Assembly: GCA_001510575.1 (NCBI GenBank)
Contig: LNGK01000001.1
Span: 186,001 to 250,000, forward strand
Source: Knoxdaviesia capensis
Taxonomy: Eukaryota > Ascomycota > Sordariomycetes > Microascales > Gondwanamycetaceae
Reading direction: 5' to 3'
Length of the DNA stretch: 64,000 nt
Positions 57,086-64,000 of the stretch are shown here, piece by piece. The stretch's first letter is position 1. Each line of letters starts with the position of its first letter. The position numbers and the translations under genes were made by a program. Below the pieces are notes generated by a model. It made no database searches, was not told the DNA's origin, and worked only from the letters and a program-made list of their open reading frames with translations.

Positions 57086-58713
57086 TTACATTGACGCCTT
57101 GAGTCCGTCCTTGCGGCCGGCCAGCTGGAGATGCTCCCAGCAGACTGTTTGATGAAAGTTAGCATAGGTGTGCGTTTAACCCAGTAGGGCCAAGAGAAAT
57201 GAAGAGGAGGACTTACTGTCAAAACCAAGGTCGTCGCGGAAGAACATGGTCATGGTATCCTTGCCGGACACGGTGCCGGACTCCGGGCCGTAGGCGATGG
57301 CCTGCTTGCCGACAGCCAGGGCCATGACGTGGGGGAACTCGTCGAGCTGCAGGAATTCGGGCTCGTAGCCGGCCACCAGGCTCTTGATGATGGCCTGGTG
57401 GGTGTTCACGGCGCCGTAGAAGCCCATGTGCATGGCGCCGCCGCAGCGGCGGATGCCCGACCAGCGCGCCACGTCGCCGATGGCGAAGTGGGCGTCGGCG
57501 TTCGGGGTGCCGGGCTCGAGGCTGAGGCTGTATTGTGAGAGAGGACGGGGTGTGTGTTAGGAGGTGAGGGCCAGAGGCAAGGAAAGAAACAGAAAATGGC
57601 AACGGGGAGGACACTCACTTGGGCAGCACCTTGACGTGGCCGGCGTCGTCGACCGCCGAGGCCGGGAAGTACGTGGCGGTCGACTTGCTGCTCGACAGCG
57701 CGTTGATGAGGGCACTGGCGACCATCGACGACCCATCGGTGAAGTTGATGGTGAACTTGGACGACCCGTCGGGCAGCGTCTCGGTGGTGTAGTCGGCCAT
57801 GCGGCGGCCGAGGGCGACCTCGACGCCCTCCTCGGCGAGCATCTCGCGCGCGCGCTCCTTGAACTCGTCGGGCAGCTTCTCGGACGACAGCAGCTTCTCG
57901 CGCGAGTGCACCAGGGTGACGCGGGTGCCCGGCAGCACGGCCTTGACCTCGCCGGCCATCTCAACGCCGACGGCGCCGCCGCCGACCACCACCACGCCCA
58001 GCGGCGCGCTCGCCACCGCGGCAACCTGCGCGGCGGCCTCCGCGGCAAACTGCGTCTTCGTGCGCGACTTCGGCACGCTGGGCGGGGTGCGCCGCAGGCC
58101 CGACGCGGCGATCAGGAAGTCGTACGGCTGCGTGACCGTGGCGCCCGTGCCGGCGGCGGCGATGGTGGCGTGCTTGGCCGCGCAGTCGACGGCGGCCACG
58201 CTGCCGTGCACAACCTTGATGTCCGGGCGCTGCAGGGTGGGGATATCTGCGAACTTGACCCAGAACTTGTCGGCGTGGGCGGTCGACGCGAAGGCCAGCG
58301 GGTTGCCGATGAGGTGGTCTGTTCATGGATCTCCGGGGTTAGTCGTCCACACGCGATCTGGGAAGTTGACAGACACCAGAAACACCGGCCAAGGGGGAAG
58401 GGGGGGGGCGGGGGAGGCAAAAAGCCTTACAGAAGCCGTCGCGCTCGTCGACGATGGTCACGTTCAGGTTCAGCCGCGGCACGTCCGCATGGTGCACGTA
58501 CGGCTTCTGGGCGAGGCGCGGCTGCAGGCCGTCGGCCAGATCGAGCAGGTTCGTGGCGGCGGCGAGGCCGGAGTACGAGCCGCCGATGATCAGCACGTTG
58601 ATGGGGGCATGGGACGCGGACGGCATTGTGGGCGGGCGGACGAGGGAGGACAACGGGCGGATGTGGGAAAGGACTGTCGAGAACAGAGAGGTCGCGGGTC
58701 TTGCGGTGAACAT
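57086..58713 (-). CDS. AIF/AMID-like FAD-dependent NAD(P)H oxidoreductase
   Basis: Exons 58713-58431, 58318-57619, 57527-57217 and 57144-57086 encode 450 aa. All introns are canonical (GTAAGG, GTGAGT and GTAAGT donors) and their removal restores ERDGFYHLIGNPLA, VLPNLSLEPGTPNA and LGFDICWEHLQLAG. It is a two-dinucleotide-binding-domain flavoprotein of the AIF/AMID type: the FAD-binding GGSYSG is at 44-49, the NAD(P)H-binding VVVVGGGAVGVEMAGEV near 203-219 and the FAD-closing block FAIGDVARW in exon 3. The first 29 residues (MFTARPATSLFSTVLSHIRP onward) lack acidic residues and resemble a mitochondrial presequence; a second ATG at 58626 (MPSASHAP) would give a cytosolic form. It lies inside the siderophore cluster with a six-site iron-GATA array upstream, so a role in iron or siderophore redox chemistry is inferred. 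Substrate and electron acceptor are unknown. Confidence 0.88.
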
Positions 58714-58751
58714 TGTGTTGGGATGTGTGTGTGGTGGGGTCGTGTGGGAGC

Positions 58752-58759
58752 TTTATATA
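58752..58759 (-). promoter_or_regulatory. TATA element of the oxidoreductase gene
   Basis: TATATAAA on the gene strand, about 40 bases upstream of the first ATG (58713). If it is used, the leader would be very short, which raises the chance that the second ATG is also used. Confidence 0.45.
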
Positions 58760-59376
58760 TAATAAGGGGGCCTTTAGGGTCTTGTCTTCTTATCCACTGG
58801 AAGGAAGTCTTGGGACGCGGCCTTGGAAGTTGAGGATGAGGGGCGCGAAAAAGCCAAGATGGAGAGATGGAGACTGATAGACCCGGCGATTTCATATAAA
58901 TAGACCTTTGGAGCACTTTGCTATCGCGGCTTTTTGCGCCGGATATCTACAGTCTTCGCGGTCGGCTTATACGTAGCTGAGTTTCCCGAGCCCGAAGACT
59001 CGGGAAATGCACCATTGTACCGGCTCCTCACTCTACGTGTGTGTATGGAAGCCGTGAATGGCGCCGTTTCGCCTAGTATGCTATCTCTAGTGCCTGGTCT
59101 TCGCTATCTTCACCGTTTTGGGCGCGCTTGACCCGCTTGCACTTGCGGGTTGTGGAGGGAGAGGCAACAGTAAGTAATGGGCGATTCGGGGTAAGTTGTA
59201 TCGAGAGGGAAAAGGGATACAAATAAGAAAGAAGCCATGCCTGTTGCCGTCGGGAAATTCACACCACTGGAACGCAAAAGGCGAATCCTGGTGTGTGTTG
59301 AGCGAATACGAAGGCCCGGCCCGGCGGGTTGTGTCGGAATTATCGGCGCAGCTCGGAAGGAAGGAGCACATTATCA

Positions 59377-59385
59377 ATCTGATAA
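59377..59385 (+). promoter_or_regulatory. Iron-GATA (SreA-type) site 11
   Basis: Exact ATCTGATAA, preceded by A and followed directly by a second GATAA core (59386-59390). Confidence 0.65.
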
Positions 59386-59398
59386 GATAATCAATCGC

Positions 59399-59407
59399 AT
59401 CTGATAA
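59399..59407 (+). promoter_or_regulatory. Iron-GATA (SreA-type) site 12
   Basis: Exact ATCTGATAA. It forms an inverted pair with site 13, with seven bases between. Confidence 0.65.
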
Positions 59408-59414
59408 CTGGAGT

Positions 59415-59423
59415 TTATCTGAT
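59415..59423 (-). promoter_or_regulatory. Iron-GATA (SreA-type) site 13
   Basis: Exact TTATCTGAT, head-to-head partner of site 12. Confidence 0.65.
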
Positions 59424-59503
59424 CGTGTCGCAGTTGGAGAGGGAAGGAAGGCGGTGATGCTGTGAAGTCCGGCTTATTAACACTGCACACAGCTTTTTTT
59501 AAG

Positions 59504-59512
59504 TTATCTGAT
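59504..59512 (-). promoter_or_regulatory. Iron-GATA (SreA-type) site 14
   Basis: Exact TTATCTGAT within TTAAGTTATCTGATCCG (59499-59515). This is the reverse of the extended element of sites 3 and 8, with one A fewer. Confidence 0.65.
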
Positions 59513-59557
59513 CCGCACACTTGCATGCGTGTCCAGCAAAACCCCAAGACAACTTTC

Positions 59558-59566
59558 TTATCAGAT
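59558..59566 (-). promoter_or_regulatory. Iron-GATA (SreA-type) site 15
   Basis: Exact TTATCAGAT followed by C, so the site reads GATCTGATAA on the minus strand. Confidence 0.6.
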
Positions 59567-59847
59567 CGAAAAGGAACCCCCCCCAAAAAACAAACCCGAG
59601 GAAGCCATCGAGAGTTGCCAAAAGCCCTCACCTCACACATTCACGCCTTCTCGCCCCAAACGACGCAATCTTGCCCAGATCGAGATAGCCTACAAGTACA
59701 AGGACAAAGTGAAATTGAGTTTGAGCAGGAATCCACACTCTGGAAGAAGATGAGAAAAACTTTTCCCCTGGGGCAAAATTTCACTCGCTCTCCACATTGT
59801 GGGCCGGCCGTGAACCCAGGCACGCCAAAAGTGCCGTGGATATTCTG

Positions 59848-59862
59848 AAAAAAAAAAAAAAA
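59848..59862 (+). repeat. Homopolymer run of 15 A
   Basis: Uninterrupted A tract, 31 bases before iron-GATA site 16. Confidence 0.85.
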
Positions 59863-59892
59863 GGAGGAGCGGTAGCCTAAGGCCCAGCAAAG

Positions 59893-59901
59893 TTATCAGA
59901 T
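59893..59901 (-). promoter_or_regulatory. Iron-GATA (SreA-type) site 16
   Basis: Exact TTATCAGAT within AAAGTTATCAGATC (59889-59902). It shares GATCWGATAACTTT with sites 3 and 8. Confidence 0.65.
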
Positions 59902-60977
59902 CAAAATTTTCCCTGTTCTCCAGGGATTACGTTCGTTCTTACTCCTCATCTCGGTGTTCAAAGCTTGGCCGCGAGTGAGGTGTCGAGATCCGGGCTCTGT
60001 TTCACGGCGGAGGCGTCCTGGCCTTCGTCACCTCGAGAGTGTAGTACCACTATACGAGAGACTTGAGGATGTCTGATGCATGATACATGGGGTATTCTGT
60101 GTGTTTTGTCGCCCAAATAACGCGATTCCGGCATCGGACGGCATACGGAGAGGACTTTCTTCCCGTGTGAGCCTGCCACCAAGATATCACCCACACCCCG
60201 GCCCCTCAAGATGGCCCACTCGGCTTATATTAACGCCCCTCCAATGTCGAGCCTCTTCGGGCCACCCCCCTAGAGAGGTACATTACAAGTCTCCTCGACT
60301 TTGGCGATACCCCTGCTTGCCGAGGAAACTTTTGGGGGGCGTTTTCAGACTGTCTACCAGACCTTGACTCCCTGGTACGTGAGTGATATGCTACAGGTCT
60401 CCGTAAGTTGACATTCCCCTGTGCATATACTGTAAGTCGGGCAGCCAACCCAGGTCCTTTCTTCTAGGGGGGTCCCGTCTCGCTATCCACATGGCCTCTC
60501 TCTTTCATCTATGGCCCATACCCAGAGACAGCGACAGAGTGGCTCCCAGTACGTACTCAAGTGACATCTCATATGAGCTGGGCACACCTCTTGGTCGTGT
60601 CTTGGAGTCTACCTTCTGTTCTCACGACTTCCCGAACGCTGCCAAGGTCGGAACGCCCGACCATTCATTCTTCCCATTCCCACGACAACCCTCCTTTGCT
60701 GACGGAGACACCACACACTCAGAAGCCAGCAAGCCAACGCGAGCACCCTCGCCGCGCCGATCCTGACACCACTTCTCACTTCACTCCACCGTGGACACGG
60801 AGGATGACCGGGCCGCTGTAGACCGAGCTTGCACGGTTCCTGTTGTTGTCTTGTCGCTGAAGTCCACCTACCGCGAAAGAGATATAACCCAAGCCTGGTC
60901 CAAGCCGACCCGCGCGAGTCGGGCTCACTCTTGCTTTTCTCTTTTATCACTACCACCAAACACTCCGTTAGTCAACC

Positions 60978-63900
60978 ATGGCCGCAGACACCGCCGCCCC
61001 GCGGTCCGAAAAAGCCCTCGAGGCCGACCGTCCGGCCTCCGGCTCGCAGTCCGGCACAGACACCTCGCCCGCCGAGGACCCGGCCGCCGCCGCCGAGCCG
61101 CCCGCCAAAGCCAACTTCTTCTTCCTGTTCTTCCGCCTGCTGGTCTACGCCAACCCCGCCCCGCTGGACTACTTCCTGCTGGTCGTCGGCTTCTTCTCTG
61201 CCATCGCCGCGGGCATCCCGTTCCCGCTGATGGCGGTCCTCTTCGGAAAGCTCGTCGACGACATGAACGGCGCCTCGTGCGAGCCGGCCGATCTGCGCGC
61301 GTCCGCCGACGCCGCCCACCAGTTCCAGACCGCCGTCAACAAGAACATCGCCCGCCTCGCCTATGTCGCCGCCATCGGCCTGTTCCTCGTGTACCTGTAC
61401 GCCGTGTGCTGGTCGCTGCTGAGCCAGCGCCTCGCCCACCGCATCCGCGACCGCTACTTCGCCAGCCTGCTCGAGAAGGACGCCGCCTTCTTCGACACGC
61501 GGGCCGCCGGCGAGGTGTCGTCGCGCCTGAACAGCGACATCCAGGCCATCCAGACCGGCACCTCGGAGAAGGTCGGCATGTTCATCGGGTGCGTGACGTT
61601 TTTCATCGCCGCGTACGTCATCGCCTTCACCCGCGATGCCCGCCTCGCGGGCATCCTCGTGTCGCTGCTCCCCGCGTTCCTGCTCATGGGCATCGGCGGC
61701 AGCTTCTTTGTGCAGAAGTACACCACCACCATGTCGGACGCCATCGCCTCGGCCTCGGCCATTGCCTCCGAGGGCCTCTCGCACGTGGCCGTGGTGCAGG
61801 CCTTCAGCGCCGCCGCGCGCCTCGAAAAGCGGTTTGCCGCGAAAACCCTGATCGCCCAGACAGAGGGCGTCAAGAAGGCCATCGCGGCTGCCACCCAGGC
61901 CGGACTCCTGTACCTTGTTGCCTATTCCGCAAACTCGCTGGCCTACTGGCAGGGAAGCTCGCGCATTGCCGATACCGTTGCTGGAATCTCCGAGGGCTCC
62001 AGTGTCGGCAAGATCTATACCGTGGTCATGCTTATCGTTGATGGTTAGTGCTGCTCCTCCTCCACCCGTTCTGTTACCTCTTCCGTTACTAATTATTCCA
62101 TGTCAACTCAACTGTAGCCTGTATCATCCTGGGCCAGATAACGCCTCTCCTGCCGCTCTTCGGAGCCGCCGGAGCCTCCTTCGAACGGCTGCTCAAAGAC
62201 ATCGATTACCCCACGACCATTGCCTCGGCCCCTGCCTCAGCTACCACCCAAATCAACGCCGCCGAGATCTCCGGCTCGGTCGAGTTCAAGGACGTCGTGT
62301 TCTCATACCCATCGCGCCCCGACCACCCCGCTCTCCAGGGTGTGTCTTTCACCTGCCCCGCCGGCAAGCACACTGCCCTCGTCGGTCCCTCTGGCAGCGG
62401 CAAGTCCAGTCTCGTGGGCCTTGTGGCCCGCCTGTACGATCCGGCGTCGGGAGACGTCACGCTCGACGGCCACTCTCTTCGCAGCCTCGACATCCGCCAG
62501 CTGCGCAGCTGCCTCAGCCTGGTCCAGCAGGAGCCTTGTCTTCTGGATCGGTCAATCTTCGAGAACATTGCCCTGGGCCTCATCAACTCTGCGCGCCAGG
62601 AGCACCAGGCGCTGCAGGAGACCCTGCTCACCCCGAAGCTGGCCGAGCTGGCCACCAAGATCCGCGAAGGCGAGGACATGTTTGCGGCTGCCGAGGCCTT
62701 GGGCCCCGAGGTCGCCACCATCGCCCGCTTGGTCCGCGACGCCACCGTGCTTGCCGACGCCGTCGGCTTCGTCGAGCGCCTGCACAACGGCTTCGGCACC
62801 GTCGTCGGCAACGAGGGCAGCCTGGTCAGCGGCGGCCAGCGCCAGCGGCTGGCGCTCGCGCGTGCGCTGATCCGCGACCCCAAGATCCTGATCCTCGACG
62901 AGGCCACGGCGTCGCTAGACTCGGCCACCGAGCAGCGCATCCAAGAGAGCATCGAGGAGCTCTGCGTTAGCCGCCGCACCATCCTCAGCGTAGCCCACCG
63001 GCTCTCGACCATCAGGAACGCCGACAACATCATCTTCCTCAAGGCCGGCGTCATCATGGAGCAGGGCACCCACGACGCGCTGATGGCGCGCGACGGCCTG
63101 TACGCCAACATGGTGCGCCTGCAGACCCTCAGCCACGCCGCCGCCGCCGCCGACGACACCGGCGAGATGAGCTCGCGGTCCAGCGTGGTCAAGTCCAGCA
63201 TCGACCTCGACATCGCCGACACCAAGGACGCCGGCGGCGCGCTCGACTCGGTCGAGCGGCTCGCGAAGGTCGCCACCAGCAAGTCGGCGGTGCGACCCGG
63301 CACGGCGGCGAGCAAGGCGCAGGCGGACGAGGAGGCCAGCATCAGCTTCGGCGACGAGATCTCCGTGGCGCAGGTGCTCAAGAACCTCAGCCCGATGGTG
63401 CGGCCGACGCTGTTCTGGCTGTTCGTCGCCATGGCGGCGGCCACGGTCGTCGGCGGCACGTACTCGGCCACCGGTGTGCTGCTCGGAAACCTCATCGGCC
63501 GCATGAGCCCGTGCTCCGACCCCGACTACATCCGCAGCTCGGGCCTGCTGTTCGCCGGCCTCATGTTCATGCTCGCCGTCGTCGAGTTCCTGGCCAACTT
63601 CTTCAGCTGGTCGGCCTTTGGCTACGTGGCCGAGAAGCTGCTGTACAAGACCCGCGTGCTGTCGTTCCGGTCGCTGTTCGAGCAGCGCATGGAGTTCCAC
63701 GAGGCCGAGAACCGCACGCCGGCGACGCTCCTGTCGGTTATCACCAAGGACACCGCCGCGCTCGGTGGATTCAGTGGCTCGATCCTCGGCCAGGGCTTCG
63801 CCGTGTTCGTGAACCTGCTTGCCGGCATCATTTTGTCGCACGTCATCGCCTGGAAGATTGCCATTGTGTGCCTGGTGGTGATTCCGCTTATGCTGGGCGC

Positions 63901-64000
63901 TGGCATCATGCAGCTGACCGAGCTGGCCAGATACGAGGCCAAGTACACCGAGGCGTACAGCACGGCCGTCGGAATCTCGGTGGAGGCCGTCAACTCGATC
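60978..64000 (+). CDS. MDR-type (ABCB) full ABC transporter, 3' end cut; SitT-like by context
   Basis: Exons 60978-62043 and 62118 to the window edge give 983 codons, open at the end; the intron uses GTTAGT, a TACTAAT branch and TGTAG. Layout: a hydrophilic N-terminus of about 45 residues, a first six-helix membrane domain (about 60-370), the first ATPase domain with Walker A GPSGSGKSS at 445-453, signature VSGGQRQ at 592 and Walker B ILILDEA at 612-618, then a Ser/Lys linker and the start of the second membrane domain (from about residue 800). This is the TM-NBD-TM-NBD order of fungal multidrug exporters. An extra stretch of about 40 residues sits between FENIALGL and the signature. In A. 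fumigatus an ABC transporter of this type (sitT) lies beside sidD and sidF, so siderophore or precursor export is a reasonable inference. Substrate specificity is not visible. Confidence 0.92.

Larger units (their letters stand above)
58714..60977. other. Divergent 2.3 kb promoter region of the oxidoreductase and ABC genes
   Basis: No gene is seen. It holds six exact iron-GATA sites (59377-59901), a TATA element 40 bases from the oxidoreductase ATG, and a 15-base A run at 59848-59862. Confidence 0.55.

Overview
The window looks like nuclear DNA of a filamentous ascomycete, most likely Eurotiomycetes (Aspergillus/Penicillium relatives). The genes carry short GT..AG introns with CTAAC-like branch points and are separated by kilobase-scale spacers. 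Their products are typical of that group: a fused Pex14/17 peroxin, a Rab11 with a Cys-Cys tail, an Hda1-type deacetylase and a SidD/NPS6-type siderophore synthetase. I resolve 14 protein-coding genes with reasonable support plus one doubtful small ORF. I find no rRNA or tRNA gene, no CRISPR array and no intact transposon.

Left half (1-29 kb), housekeeping and chromatin. In order: the 5' part of an hda1/hdaA class II histone deacetylase (minus, cut by the window edge); an F-box-like protein (minus, 2 exons); the ribosome-biogenesis factor brx1 (minus, 3 exons); rab11/ypt3 (minus, 5 exons including a 13-nt microexon); a 1080-aa nuclear protein resembling the SPOC/PIN part of Chp1-type silencing proteins (plus); the peroxin pex14/17 (minus); the INO80 subunit ies2 (plus, 3 exons); a 5 kb gene-poor stretch; and a Gag1-like/DUF4050 protein (plus).

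Right half (29.5-64 kb), an extracellular siderophore gene cluster. In order: a SidD/NPS6-type NRPS (minus), a SidI-type mevalonyl-CoA ligase (plus), an MFS siderophore-iron transporter (plus), a SidF-type hydroxyornithine acyltransferase (plus), an AIF/AMID-like FAD oxidoreductase (minus) and a full-length MDR-type ABC transporter cut by the right edge (plus). Together they would make the acyl-CoA, acylate N5-hydroxyornithine, assemble the ester-linked siderophore, and move the siderophore or its iron complex. SidA (ornithine N5-monooxygenase), SidH (hydratase) and an esterase are not in the window.

The clearest unexplained signal is regulatory. The iron-responsive GATA-factor consensus ATCWGATAA (SreA/Sre1) occurs exactly 16 times, all between 40.1 and 59.9 kb in the spacers of the siderophore genes. 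By eye it is absent from the first 40 kb. Six sites lie in one 525-bp stretch between the oxidoreductase and the ABC gene, and three promoters share a longer element, CGGATCWGATAACTT(T)AA. This ties the oxidoreductase and the ABC transporter to the siderophore regulon independently of gene order. All coordinates, motif counts and splice calls were made by reading the sequence and were not checked by alignment or RNA data.
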